From contig CALXVP010000004.1 in the NCBI GenBank assembly GCA_944392125.1, positions 1 to 64,000 on the forward strand: 64,000 nt of DNA, given 5' to 3'. A model generated the notes under the pieces. That model was not told the DNA's origin and searched no databases. It saw only the letters and a list, made by a program, of their open reading frames with translations. The first letter of the stretch is position 1. The number at the start of each line of letters is the position of its first letter. The translations under genes and the position numbers were made by a program. This document shows, piece by piece, positions 1 through 8,645 of this stretch. The stretch is from an uncultured Alphaproteobacteria bacterium (GTDB taxonomy: Bacteria; Pseudomonadota; Alphaproteobacteria; CAAHEQ01; UBA3637).

Positions 1-118
1 GCTCGTTGAGAGAAGAGCAGGGTGTCAAAAGTAAATCAGGCTCGCCATTACCTGCGCTACGCTTCGGTCGAACCTCACGAGAGGTCGCTCGGTTCTGCAT
101 CCCACTCGCAAGCCATAC
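1..118. other. Non-coding segment, richer in GC than its surroundings
   Basis: This segment at the window edge is visibly richer in G and C than the AT-rich sequence that follows the tRNA. A short hairpin (ACCTC, loop ACGA, GAGGT) lies around 71-85. A frame stays open from here through the neighbouring tRNA, but it has no start signal and overlaps the tRNA, so I do not treat it as a gene. It may be the edge of an upstream feature or a copy of a dispersed repeat. Confidence 0.25.
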
Positions 119-146
119 AAAAAAACCGCCCTTGCGGACGGTTTCT
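119..146 (-). terminator. Rho-independent terminator of the tRNA-fMet gene
   Basis: Read on the minus strand, an AAACCG stem pairs with CGGTTT around a GC-rich centre and runs into a stretch of T. It sits directly 3' of the initiator tRNA, where a terminator is expected. Confidence 0.75.
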
Positions 147-151
147 TTTGT

Positions 152-229
152 TGGTTGCGGGGGTGGGATTTGAACCTCACGACCTCCAGGTTATGAGCCT
201 GGCAAGCTACCGGACTGCTCTACCCCGCG
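152..229 (-). tRNA. Initiator tRNA-fMet (CAT anticodon)
   Basis: The minus strand folds into a full cloverleaf with encoded CCA. The anticodon loop is CTCATAA. The acceptor begins CGCGGGG and ends CCCCGCA before CCA, so position 1 is an unpaired C opposite A72, the hallmark of a bacterial initiator. The anticodon stem is CCAGG/CCTGG, so pair 29:41 is A-U instead of the usual first G-C of the three consecutive G-C pairs. This variant is known from some alphaproteobacteria and mycoplasmas. Confidence 0.95.
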
Positions 230-242
230 TCAAGATAAATGA

Positions 243-271
243 AATATATTCCTTTTTTTTCCTCTTGTCAA
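243..271 (-). promoter_or_regulatory. Sigma-70 promoter of tRNA-fMet
   Basis: On the minus strand a consensus TTGACA (266-271) is separated by 17 bp from TATATT (243-248). It lies just upstream of the tRNA, with start of transcription expected near 236. Confidence 0.8.
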
Positions 272-329
272 TACTTTTTTTTGCAGTTTGCACTTATTTT
301 TATCAATTTCTTTCCTCTGATGGCTTTAT

Positions 330-357
330 TTGCTTGAAAAACATATTTTTATATGCT
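330..357 (+). promoter_or_regulatory. Probable promoter of the membrane protein at 398
   Basis: TTGCTT (330-335) and TATGCT (352-357) are 16 bp apart. An overlapping alternative is TTGAAA (334-339), 17 bp, TACACA (357-362). Either gives a leader of about 30 nt before the ATG at 398. Confidence 0.5.
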
Positions 358-397
358 ACACATCTTTAATTTTTCAAATTAACCAGATGAGGAAAAT

Positions 398-1012
398 ATG
401 CAACAACTCAATAAATCGCTCTTGTTTCAGTCAATCCGTCAGTTTGTCTACGTGATTTTCGTATTATTACTTATTCTGTTCGTTCGCGCCGCTTCGTATA
501 GTAAAGGAGCGTCCCTCTTTGATGAAAACGGCTTGATTGAAAATATGCAGTTAGAATTTTTGTTACTTTCATCATTCGTTTTCATTGTATCGGCATTTAT
601 TCATCGGGCCCATAAAGCGCTATTCCTTTTGTTTGCAGCGCTTTGCGCTTTTGCCGCCTGCCGAGAATTGGATTGCACGTTTGATCGGCTTATGCCCGTT
701 ATCTCTTGGAAGTTCGGATATGTGTTTGTTCTGTTGGCATTACTCAATGTAAAATATCGTTGGAATGAGTTTATTCCTTCCTTGAATCGCTTTTTATCTT
801 CTCCCGCATTTTTTATGATGATTATGGCACTGACCGTTGCCTTGCCGATTGCTCAGGCCGTGGGCGATAAACGAATCGTAACCAATGTGCTCGGCCTTGC
901 GCAAATGCGCGAAACAAAAGAACTCTTTGAAGAACATTGCGAATTAATCGGATACTTTATTTTGCTCTTATCTTCTTTTGAGTGTTATTTGAATTTTAAA
1001 AAGCCAAAATAA
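398..1012 (+). CDS. Uncharacterised multi-pass membrane protein (204 aa)
   Basis: I cannot name this protein. It shows about six hydrophobic segments (roughly residues 14-30, 53-68, 74-88, 106-118, 136-153 and 183-196). Charged motifs between them look conserved in type: FDENGLIENMQ near residue 42, CRELDCTFDR near 91, and FEEHCELIGY near 178. Acidic residues paired inside a membrane bundle suggest a conserved integral membrane family and not a random open frame. A good ribosome site (GAGGAAAAT) precedes the ATG. It appears monocistronic, between the divergent tRNA-fMet gene and the convergent rpsU gene. Confidence 0.8.
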   Translation: MQQLNKSLLFQSIRQFVYVIFVLLLILFVRAASYSKGASLFDENGLIENMQLEFLLLSSFVFIVSAFIHRAHKALFLLFAALCAFAACRELDCTFDRLMPVISWKFGYVFVLLALLNVKYRWNEFIPSLNRFLSSPAFFMMIMALTVALPIAQAVGDKRIVTNVLGLAQMRETKELFEEHCELIGYFILLLSSFECYLNFKKPK

Positions 1013-1090
1013 TTTTTTTTGCTTTTCTACATTTACCTTGTAAAAAAACTTTATAAATAGATTCATAAAAATTGCTATTGCTTGGCATGT

Positions 1091-1130
1091 AAAAAAAATT
1101 CCCTTTCGAACAGATAATCCGAAAGGGAAT
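1091..1130 (-). terminator. Terminator of rpsU
   Basis: A strong inverted repeat, ATTCCCTTTCG with CGAAAGGGAAT, has a 10-nt loop. On the minus strand it is followed by a run of eight T. It lies 21 bp beyond the rpsU stop codon. Confidence 0.9.
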
Positions 1131-1151
1131 GATACATTTTAAGCCGAGAGA

Positions 1152-1367
1152 TTAAAATCCTTCCGTGCTAAAACGTTTGCGACGCATTTTACGTGAACGA
1201 CGAATGCATTCCGTCATCTTCCGTGCTTTCTTTTCAGACGGCTTTTCATAATACCGACGCAACTTCATTTCGCGAAAACTACCTTCACGTTGCATTTTCT
1301 TCTTTAAAACACGTAATGCTTGTTCAACGTTATTGTCGTGGACAACGATTGTAACTATGGGACTCAC
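1152..1367 (-). CDS. rpsU: 30S ribosomal protein S21
   Basis: This is the small basic protein of the 30S subunit that helps the ribosome base-pair with the Shine-Dalgarno sequence. The 71-residue product carries the S21 core: [19 protein letters not shown] near residues 11-29, then [17 protein letters not shown] and a basic tail rich in [10 protein letters not shown], the extended form usual in Alphaproteobacteria. Translation starts at GTG; GGAAGAGAG lies immediately upstream, and no ATG is available in frame near the expected N-terminus. A promoter and a terminator frame the gene, so it is monocistronic. Confidence 0.95.
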   Translation of the reverse strand: MSPIVTIVVHDNNVEQALRVLKKKMQREGSFREMKLRRYYEKPSEKKARKMTECIRRSRKMRRKRFSTEGF

Positions 1368-1393
1368 CTCTCTTCCAATTTCTAATTTTTCTT

Positions 1394-1422
1394 ATTCTAT
1401 CTGATTTTTTCTTTAAATGCAA
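1394..1422 (-). promoter_or_regulatory. Promoter of rpsU
   Basis: On the minus strand TTGCAT (1417-1422) and TAGAAT (1394-1399) are separated by 17 bp, about 27 bp upstream of the GTG start. Confidence 0.75.
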
Positions 1423-1480
1423 GTCTTTTTTAGTGTGTTATTGCTTTTTTTCGGTTGTATACCCCAAACTTTTGTTCGTG

Positions 1481-1509
1481 TTGACTTGGGGGTGGGGTTG
1501 GCGTATGAT
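1481..1509 (+). promoter_or_regulatory. Near-consensus promoter with no gene behind it
   Basis: TTGACT (1481-1486), a 17-bp spacer rich in G, and TATGAT (1504-1509) form one of the best promoter matches in the window. Transcription would start near 1516 on the plus strand. There is no plus-strand gene downstream: the transcript would run through a hairpin (GGGCAAT, loop GAAT, ATTGCCC, about 1556-1573) and then antisense to the small gene at 1605-1739. Confidence 0.5.
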
Positions 1510-1604
1510 ATGTGGTGTAAGATTTATTCAGTCTTGCTTTATAAACAAACAGCGAGGGCAATGAATATTGCCCCCGGCCGGTGAGATACTTCATTAAAGA
1601 GAAT

Positions 1605-1739
1605 TTACTTTTTCGCGGAAGGAGTAATCGGTTGATTTTCCGATATTGTTATGCTGTTTTCTTCGACTTCTAACGGAGACCATATAAATATAGCTGAGAC
1701 GCACAAAAGCAGTACTACAATGATCCAAAATGTTTTCAT
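1605..1739 (-). CDS. Small single-pass membrane peptide (44 aa)
   Basis: A 44-codon frame starts with ATG and has a strong ribosome site (GGAAGGAG, 8 nt spacing). The peptide begins MKTFWIIVVLLLCVSAIF, a lysine followed by a hydrophobic segment, and then has an acidic and polar tail with SPLEVEEN. This fits a small membrane or secreted peptide with an uncleaved signal anchor. It lies 129 bp downstream of the autotransporter on the same strand. No family is recognised. The case rests on the ribosome site and the amphipathic layout; a competing frame over the same DNA has no ribosome site. Confidence 0.5.
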   Translation of the reverse strand: MKTFWIIVVLLLCVSAIFIWSPLEVEENSITISENQPITPSAKK

Positions 1740-1868
1740 CCGCTTGCTCCTTCCGCTTGAAAAATGAGTGCGCAAGCACAAAAAGTCAAATCTTTTTCAA
1801 TGATTACAGACCATTGAATTATAAAATAAATATCTTGTTAGGTTTTTATAAACTCTTGTATCTCTTCG

Positions 1869-4800
1869 TTAGAACAGATATTTATAACCCACATTCAATG
1901 TGTGCCCCGTGCTACTGGAACTGAAATCATAATCATATCTCAATTCTAATTCCGAAACTCCGTAAAGCCATAATAATGAACCGCCTAATGTAAAGACATC
2001 TTTATCAACGCTGAGACCTTTAACGGCAAACGGTTGATTATAGTTCACAAACAAACCTTCCCCGCTTGATTCGGTATCACCGAATTCATGAGTCCATCTC
2101 GCGTGCACTTCCGGCTTGAATTTATATAATTCATTGCCGTAATTAAAGGCGGCTTTGATTTCAACCGGCATTTGAATAGAAGTTATATCATCGGCTTTCA
2201 CTTTCAAAAGCGCTGTTCCCGTTCCTTTTTCCGTTATCTCATCAGCCTTCACACGTGTGTAATCCACCCCGATTTTCGGCGTAATGATAATATTCCGCGT
2301 TAAAGGCATATCATACCCCATATCGGCGCCGACAGAGTAGGCCGTTAAATCAAAGTCGGCTTTCGCACTTTCTACCAGAGAGTTAATCTTATGCGTTGAT
2401 TCATTCTTTGTTTCCGTCCATAATGCATAGAAGTTAAAGAATTGGCGTGTCCGATAAGGTCTGTATTGTCCGTATACACCGAAACCGTAAGTAGAGGTAT
2501 CTGTTTCAATAACCTGATTGTTTTGGTCAATGGAGCCTGTTGCATACATACCCATCAAACCGAGCGAAACAGCGCCGAAACGCCGATCAATACCGGCCGT
2601 AAATCCATAACTTGAAATATCGTAGCCCGACATATTTTTAACATCATCTTGTGAAACCGATACGGCAAACGGTTTTGCCCAAAGCCCGCCTTTATCCGTG
2701 CGCGTGTGTCGGCGTGATCTTTGTTGTGCATTCCATGATGCGTAATATCTTTCCATACCCGGACGGCCGTAATAGTTGGGATTATAAATGCCCGGCGTGC
2801 TGTTTTGATACATATTTTCCACATCTTTATACGTGCGCATGGCATCTAATTCCGATAACGCGCTTTGCCTGAATGTGCGGTTTGTGCGTAAAGCCATTTG
2901 CTGGGCGTTCAAGTATCCTTCGGGAGAATATTCATCCATTACTTCAACTGCCGTTGCCGCATCGCCCGCATAAAACACGTTTTCTAAAAACGGATCAACC
3001 GTATTGGAAGCAGTGCTGTTATTGATAGTGGTTAACGCTTGTGCAATGTTCCATACATTTTGAGAGTATTGCGTGCTTGAAATACCCTCGTTCAACGTTT
3101 GTATCCCGCTGATTTTAAGCGAAAGCGTATTGTTGTTATTGGATAACTCCGTTCCCATCCATAAAAACGATGTTGTTAAACGATCCATATTACCGTTTAA
3201 CTGCGTGGCACTCATCAGTTCGTATTCCGTTCCGGCCTCAATATTGCGCACAATAATCCGCGTGCCGTCTGCTAAATTAACGGTGCCGGAAACATCTATC
3301 TTATCGGCCGTATTTCCGTCGGCGCGTAAATCCAAGGTGCTCCCTTGTGCCATATTCACCGTAATGTTGCCCGTATCCGTAATATCTGCCGAATCGGAAT
3401 AGGTTTGCGCGGATTGAATAACCTGCATGGTTTGTATCGGTTGATCGGCCGTTGATTGCGTTGAGACGGAGAGTCTGCCTCCGTTGCCGATATCTAATGA
3501 GCCGTTCTTCACGTTAATAACACCTGCGCCGGCTAATTGTGCCCCATTGTTGATAGGGGAAATGTTGCCGATATTCGCAACATTATCGCCGTCTTTGTTC
3601 ATAATTTCAACCGTACCCGAATTGATATTGAGATTATCTAAATCCATATCTCGTTCAACCCATAGATGACCGCTGTTAACATTCACGGTTGTGTTGCCCA
3701 CCGTTTCACCTTCTTGGAGTGCTAATTGATCGCGCACAATGCGATTAACTTCAACATCGGGAGAATTAACGTTTACAGTTGTATTATTGCCCAATTCCAG
3801 CCCTTGCTCATACGCACCCGGCATACTGGTGTTATCGGCCGTATAAACGGCTTCAACGGCATGATTGATATTAAACGTGCCCGATTCAACTACAATTCTA
3901 TCGAGCTGAATGGTGCCGGTAGAGTTAATGCTTTTCCCTTCGCCCGCATCAATATCCAAAGTTGTGTTGGCTGCATCTCCGCCGTATTCAACCATATTCC
4001 CGACAAAGTAATTCCCCGTTAACCGAACGGTTGTGTTGGAACCGAATGTAATTTCATCCGCTTGCACGGGATTTTGAATCTGTAATCCTCCCCCAAGCAA
4101 GATAATGTGATCCACAAGAATGCTGTTGCGCGTTGTGTAAAAGGTATCATCTCCGTCCAAATCAACAATCAGCCGTGTATTCGTTGCGTCTTGCACTTTG
4201 CTGATCGGATCATAAATATCAACGTCTGTGCCGACTAAACGCAAGGTTGAATCCGTATTGATACCGATTGTTCCGCGCACATCATCTTGCGCCCATAATT
4301 CCCCTTGCTGAACAAGAATGCTATTCACATTCACCCCGCCGGCCAGCCAGCCGTGATAATAGTTGACTGTGCTGTTGCCGTTTGTATCCGTTTCTGTTTC
4401 TTTGAACCCGACATTTGAAACAATTTGAACATTCTCGGCGCCCGAAGCCTTGTTAAATCCGCCCGTAAAAGCGCCGCCTGTTAAGAAATTCGCATCGTCT
4501 TTATCCAAAACATCGGACGACGTTTCTATTCCGCCACCAACCATTGTTGCTACCGAATTGCTTCCGACGGTAACCGACGCATCAATTGCGGAAGAGGTGG
4601 AAATAGTGGCATTATTACCCATCGTTAATGTGTCGGCATCAAATGTCCCACTGTTATTGAGCGTGCCGTTATTGCCGAAGATAACGTTTGTTGCCGATAA
4701 AGTCCCCATGTTTGTCAGCGAGCCGAAATCTCCGAAAGAAATTGTGGGAGATGTAACGCTCCCACTGGAAGTTAACGATCCGTTGTTGCCGAAAGTTAGG

Positions 4801-6401
4801 CTTTCCGTTGCCGTTAATATGCCGGAATTTAAGGGCGTTACCGTGGTTGAGGAGCCTGTATCCGTGCTTGTATCTGTGTCCGTTCCCGTGCCCGTCCCCG
4901 TATCCGAGGTATCGGAACTATCTGCGCTATCCGAACCTGTTGTTATGTCCATGCCAATCAAAATTTTCCCGTTGTCAGCCATTGAAATTTTTTGCGCATT
5001 AAGCGTTCCGGATTGTAAATTGATTGTTCCGTTCGTTCCCATGGATAAGTTATCAACACTTAATTTTGGCGAATATGTTTCGGCTTCCAGAACAACCTTA
5101 TCTATAACCGATAACGTATCAGCGGAGGTATCCAATTCGGGCTCCGTTACTTGGGCTTGCATGTATTCCGTCATATTAATGGTGCCGTTTGCACCCATCG
5201 TTAATGATGATTCACCGCTGTCGCTGGAAAGAGTCATGGAACTGCCTGTAATATTTACCGTGCCGTTCAAACCCATTTGCACTGTTTCGCCCGTGTAAAC
5301 ACTATTGTTTTTTAAATCAATCGCGCTTCCCGTTCCCATGGATACATTTTGAATATCCATAACGGCTTGTTGCGGAATGGGATTGAAAAAATGCTCCTCC
5401 ACGCTATCCGATTGCGTTTCATCTTCGGCAGGCGTTACAATTTGCAATACTTTATAATACGTGTCATCCGTTGTTGTGCCGGCTACCGAGTAATCCGCTC
5501 CGTTTGTTAAAAGTGCATTATTCCCCATGGCAAGACTGCTCGCCGATAATGTTCCGCCCATTTCATTGATAACTTGCCCGTTATCTGCAAAAGAAAGCAT
5601 TTCCGTATGAAACGTGCCACCTGTATCCGTTAAATCCGTTCCATCGGAATTGGGTTCCAGATAAGCCATACCCGTATTGCGCAACGTGCCGAAGTTGCCG
5701 AATGTAACCGATTGATTGTTCACAATACTGCGATTATCAAAATATCCGCCTTGCGCAAATTGTATGTGGTCGGTTGTAACGGTTGCCGTTGTATAAATCG
5801 GCTGAATAAGTGAAATGGTTGCCGATATATCCTCGGTTGAGGTGCCGATATCAATATTCGTTTGCTTTAAATAAACATTGCCGTTGATGAATTGGCTATC
5901 GCGCCCTAAAGAAATTAAATTGCTTTTTTCACCGCCTTGCGTTGTATCTAAATCAAAATTTTCAAATGTACCGCTATCATTGTATATTTTGGAGTTGACG
6001 CCCATTAAAACAGATCCTTGTATCACGGCATTCGGAGAAGACGTCGTCGCGTCACCGTTTTCTATAATGCTCCCATCGGTTTCTTCCAATTGAATGCGTT
6101 GAATGGTTCCCGTGTTCGTAATATGCAAATCAACGGGACGCGTTTGATACGGTGTTTCGTAAATGCCGTATCCCGTTCCCGTTACGGTGATATTGCCACT
6201 GTTTATGAGTTCTCCGCTGAAACCCGAAATGCCGTCAACAAATACACCGTAGCCGTTTTCGGTAGTAATGGTGCCCGTGTTGGTATAAGAAGGATTTTGC
6301 GCATTGATGGTCACTTCACTGCTAACCGTTTGCGCCAGCAGGGCAGGGACATAAAAAACGCCGGATAATAACAAGAAAAGGCGGGAGAATCGTTTTGTCA
6401 T
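1869..6401 (-). CDS. Large autotransporter adhesin-like protein (1510 aa)
   Basis: A type Va secreted surface protein. Residues 1-23 form a Sec signal peptide ending ALLA before QTV. The long passenger is rich in T, N, G and D and has many short repeats of the form FGNNGTLNNSG or MGNNGTIN, as expected for a right-handed beta-helix. A low-complexity D/T/G/S tract sits near residues 495-515. The last 280 or so residues form the translocating beta-barrel, from about GGLWAKPFAVS to the terminal motif NVGYKYLF, which ends in phenylalanine as outer-membrane barrels do. A GGAG ribosome site precedes ATG. No catalytic motif was seen in the passenger, so adhesion or biofilm is an inference. Confidence 0.93.
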   Translation of the reverse strand: MTKRFSRLFLLLSGVFYVPALLAQTVSSEVTINAQNPSYTNTGTITTENGYGVFVDGISGFSGELINSGNITVTGTGYGIYETPYQTRPVDLHITNTGTIQRIQLEETDGSIIENGDATTSSPNAVIQGSVLMGVNSKIYNDSGTFENFDLDTTQGGEKSNLISLGRDSQFINGNVYLKQTNIDIGTSTEDISATISLIQPIYTTATVTTDHIQFAQGGYFDNRSIVNNQSVTFGNFGTLRNTGMAYLEPNSDGTDLTDTGGTFHTEMLSFADNGQVINEMGGTLSASSLAMGNNALLTNGADYSVAGTTTDDTYYKVLQIVTPAEDETQSDSVEEHFFNPIPQQAVMDIQNVSMGTGSAIDLKNNSVYTGETVQMGLNGTVNITGSSMTLSSDSGESSLTMGANGTINMTEYMQAQVTEPELDTSADTLSVIDKVVLEAETYSPKLSVDNLSMGTNGTINLQSGTLNAQKISMADNGKILIGMDITTGSDSADSSDTSDTGTGTGTDTDTSTDTGSSTTVTPLNSGILTATESLTFGNNGSLTSSGSVTSPTISFGDFGSLTNMGTLSATNVIFGNNGTLNNSGTFDADTLTMGNNATISTSSAIDASVTVGSNSVATMVGGGIETSSDVLDKDDANFLTGGAFTGGFNKASGAENVQIVSNVGFKETETDTNGNSTVNYYHGWLAGGVNVNSILVQQGELWAQDDVRGTIGINTDSTLRLVGTDVDIYDPISKVQDATNTRLIVDLDGDDTFYTTRNSILVDHIILLGGGLQIQNPVQADEITFGSNTTVRLTGNYFVGNMVEYGGDAANTTLDIDAGEGKSINSTGTIQLDRIVVESGTFNINHAVEAVYTADNTSMPGAYEQGLELGNNTTVNVNSPDVEVNRIVRDQLALQEGETVGNTTVNVNSGHLWVERDMDLDNLNINSGTVEIMNKDGDNVANIGNISPINNGAQLAGAGVINVKNGSLDIGNGGRLSVSTQSTADQPIQTMQVIQSAQTYSDSADITDTGNITVNMAQGSTLDLRADGNTADKIDVSGTVNLADGTRIIVRNIEAGTEYELMSATQLNGNMDRLTTSFLWMGTELSNNNNTLSLKISGIQTLNEGISSTQYSQNVWNIAQALTTINNSTASNTVDPFLENVFYAGDAATAVEVMDEYSPEGYLNAQQMALRTNRTFRQSALSELDAMRTYKDVENMYQNSTPGIYNPNYYGRPGMERYYASWNAQQRSRRHTRTDKGGLWAKPFAVSVSQDDVKNMSGYDISSYGFTAGIDRRFGAVSLGLMGMYATGSIDQNNQVIETDTSTYGFGVYGQYRPYRTRQFFNFYALWTETKNESTHKINSLVESAKADFDLTAYSVGADMGYDMPLTRNIIITPKIGVDYTRVKADEITEKGTGTALLKVKADDITSIQMPVEIKAAFNYGNELYKFKPEVHARWTHEFGDTESSGEGLFVNYNQPFAVKGLSVDKDVFTLGGSLLWLYGVSELELRYDYDFSSSSTGHTLNVGYKYLF

Positions 6402-6428
6402 TGGGACTCCTTAATGATAACTTTCCCA

Positions 6429-6457
6429 TTTTTAGCATACTTTTTATCGCCTTGCAA
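6429..6457 (-). promoter_or_regulatory. Promoter of the autotransporter
   Basis: On the minus strand TTGCAA (6452-6457), a 17-bp spacer and TAAAAA (6429-6434). The start of transcription falls near 6422, giving a 20-nt leader. Confidence 0.65.
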
Positions 6458-6490
6458 GCAGAAATAACAAATTTTTCAAAAAAATCAATC

Positions 6491-6510
6491 TGTTAACAAT
6501 TTGTTAACAA
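6491..6510. promoter_or_regulatory. Two TGTTAACAA boxes one helical turn apart
   Basis: The 9-mer TGTTAACAA, containing the palindrome GTTAAC, occurs at 6491-6499 and 6502-6510, with an 11-bp centre-to-centre distance. It lies about 35 bp upstream of the autotransporter -35 box, a typical activator position. It could equally serve the divergent gene at 6755. The protein that binds is unknown. Confidence 0.35.
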
Positions 6511-6754
6511 ATAAAAAATAATTCATTGAAACAAAAAAGAAAATAAAGGATACTTTTCATTTGCTCTGAGGAAGAAAATTACTTGAATATGATTTTAAAG
6601 GCAGATGATATATTGCGCAACGCATCGGCAGACAATGAAAATTTTGCTTGCGAAAACAAATCATTTTTGTATAATGCAATTTCATACAGGGATATTTACC
6701 GGAATGAACGGGATAAAGATAGACCCGAAAAAATATAAAACGGATGAGGACAAG

Positions 6755-7129
6755 ATGGGAATACGGTTAAAGAAAACGGTTAAATTCGGACCGCTTAATG
6801 TTAATTTAAGTAAATCCGGATTGGGGTTTAGTGTCGGCACAAAAAAAGGGTATCGGTTTACATGGGGTTCAACCGGCAGAAAACGGCATACGTTTTTCAT
6901 TCCCGGCACGGGATTATCGTATGTGAAAGAGAGTGGCACGGCGAGACCGACAAAAGAGACATTGGCGCAGAGTCAATCGTTTTTCTCTTGGCACCGCATC
7001 GGGAAATTAATCGGCATAACGGCAATTATTGTTATTTTAGCGCTTTATATTTTAAAGCAACTTGGCATGGAAATTGATTGGCAAGTTGTTTTCAATTTCG
7101 TAAAAGAGACGTTTTTTGCAACAAAATAA
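6755..7129 (+). CDS. DUF4236 domain protein with one membrane segment
   Basis: The N-terminus matches the DUF4236 pattern: MGIRLKKTVKFGPLNVNLSK, then SGLGFSVGTKKG, and IPGTGLSY near residue 47. The function of this domain is not known. A single membrane segment (about residues 90-105, GITAIIVILALYIL) follows a linker, leaving a short C-terminal tail. The frame is open further upstream, but the start at 6755 has GAGGA seven bases before it and places the conserved domain at the N-terminus. It is monocistronic and ends before a shared terminator. Confidence 0.75.
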   Translation: MGIRLKKTVKFGPLNVNLSKSGLGFSVGTKKGYRFTWGSTGRKRHTFFIPGTGLSYVKESGTARPTKETLAQSQSFFSWHRIGKLIGITAIIVILALYILKQLGMEIDWQVVFNFVKETFFATK

Positions 7130-7199
7130 AAATGATGATTGTTGCGGGTTGTCATCTATTCGGTAGCAAATTTATGGAATAGTCGCAATGCGTAAAAAT

Positions 7200-7234
7200 A
7201 AAAAAACACACGTCTTTCGGCGCGTGTTTTTTTA
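7200..7234. terminator. Bidirectional terminator between the DUF4236 gene and glyS
   Basis: A hairpin (AAAAACAC stem, loop around TCTTTCGG, GTGTTTTT) has A-runs and T-runs on both sides. It can stop both converging transcripts. Confidence 0.8.
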
Positions 7235-7248
7235 TTTATCAGCAAATG

Positions 7249-8616
7249 CTATTTCATAAAAAATTCTTTTAAGTAGGCTGGCAAATCGGCAACGGCAATG
7301 CGTTCTTGCGCCATTGTATCACGATTGCGGACGGTAACCGTTGCCGGTTGTTTTTCAATACTTTCAAAATCAACCGTAATACAAAGCGGTGTGCCGATTT
7401 CATCATGACGGCGATAAGCTTTACCGATATTGCCCGAATCTTCAAACATCACGCGCCCAATACCCGTTTTAAGCAATGATTGCTTAATTTCGTGAGCCAA
7501 TTTAACAATTTCGGCATTATTGCGTTTCAGCGGAATAACGGCCACTTTTACCGGCGCCAAGTGTTTCTTTAATTTCAATACGGTTCGCGTTTCTCCGTTC
7601 GGCAATGTTTCTTCATTATATGCCTCCGTCAAAACGGCTAATACACCGCGTTCCACCCCGGCAGATGGTTCAATAACAAACGGTACATACCACTTTTTCG
7701 TTTCGTCATCAAACAAAGCTAATTTTGCGGAACTTTCTTTGTTTTCATGAACGTTTGCCGAAATATTTAATTCTTCTTGATAGCGCGTATGGTTACCGAG
7801 GTCATAATCCGTTCTATCGGCAATACCTTCCAATTCTTCCAAACCATGCGGAAATTCATATTCCAAATCGTATGTTTTTTTCGAATAGTGCGCCAATTCG
7901 GATTTCTCAATATCATGGACTTTTAATTTATCTTTATCAAGACCTTGCTCAATCCACCAGTTAATTCGATTTTCGCGCCATTTCTCAATCCATTCCATAT
8001 CCGTTCCGGGTTTGACGAAAAATTCAAGCTCCATTTGCTCAAATTCACGCACGCGGAAAATAAAGTTGCGCGGTGTAATTTCATTTCGGAATGATTTACC
8101 GATTTGCGCAATGCCGAACGGTGCCTTGCGCGACGTGGCATCTACAACATTCCGAAATTGCGTGAAAATCGCTTGCGCCGTTTCGGGTCGCAAATAAGCA
8201 AAGTTGGAAGCATCTTCAATCGGTCCGACTGTTGTTTTAAACATTAAGTTGAACATGCGCGGTTCGGTTAATTCCGTGCTACCGCAAACGGGGCATTTCC
8301 CGTCTTTAATATGATCGGCGCGGAATCTGTTTTTGCATTTCTTACAATCGCAGAGGGGATCGGTAAATGTTGCTTCATGACCGCTGTAATGCAATACTTT
8401 CGGGTGCGTTAAGATAGAAGCATCCAAGCCCTCCACATCATCCCGCTCATAAACCATTGCCCGCCACCAGGCTGATTTTAAATTATTCTTTAATTCAACG
8501 CCGAGGGGTCCGAAATCATAAACCCCTTGCAAACCGCCGTAAATATCAGCGCTTTGGAAAATAAATCCGCGTCTTTTACATAACGAAACCAATTGATCCA
8601 TACTTGTTGCTGCCAT
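7249..8616 (-). CDS. glyS: Glycyl-tRNA synthetase, single-chain homodimeric type
   Basis: A class II aminoacyl-tRNA synthetase that charges tRNA-Gly in the cytosol. It is the one-chain type also found in eukaryotes, archaea and Gram-positives, not the alpha2-beta2 GlyQ/GlyS enzyme common in Proteobacteria. The N-terminus ([18 protein letters not shown] and [12 protein letters not shown]) is typical. A zinc-ribbon insertion has CDCKKC and CPVCG. Motif 2 lies around [10 protein letters not shown], motif 3 around EPSAGVERG, and an anticodon-binding domain closes the protein. Start chosen at 8616: AAGGAG lies 7 bases upstream and the family sequence begins there; the frame is open 17 codons further. 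455 aa, normal for the type. Confidence 0.95.
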   Translation of the reverse strand: MAATSMDQLVSLCKRRGFIFQSADIYGGLQGVYDFGPLGVELKNNLKSAWWRAMVYERDDVEGLDASILTHPKVLHYSGHEATFTDPLCDCKKCKNRFRADHIKDGKCPVCGSTELTEPRMFNLMFKTTVGPIEDASNFAYLRPETAQAIFTQFRNVVDATSRKAPFGIAQIGKSFRNEITPRNFIFRVREFEQMELEFFVKPGTDMEWIEKWRENRINWWIEQGLDKDKLKVHDIEKSELAHYSKKTYDLEYEFPHGLEELEGIADRTDYDLGNHTRYQEELNISANVHENKESSAKLALFDDETKKWYVPFVIEPSAGVERGVLAVLTEAYNEETLPNGETRTVLKLKKHLAPVKVAVIPLKRNNAEIVKLAHEIKQSLLKTGIGRVMFEDSGNIGKAYRRHDEIGTPLCITVDFESIEKQPATVTVRNRDTMAQERIAVADLPAYLKEFFMK

Positions 8617-8645
8617 TTTAAACTCCTTTTGCAAACAGATATTGG

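Noticed and set aside
22-369. A 115-codon plus-strand frame at the window start
   Set aside because: It runs antisense through the whole initiator tRNA and its terminator and promoter, and has no ribosome site.
1594-1779. A 61-codon minus-strand frame overlapping the small peptide gene
   Set aside because: It has no ribosome site, whereas the shifted 44-codon frame has GGAAGGAG at correct spacing and a coherent hydrophobic helix.
4450-5298. A 282-codon plus-strand frame inside the autotransporter gene
   Set aside because: It is the mirror of the repetitive passenger; the V/P/S-rich product and lack of start signals show it is an artefact.
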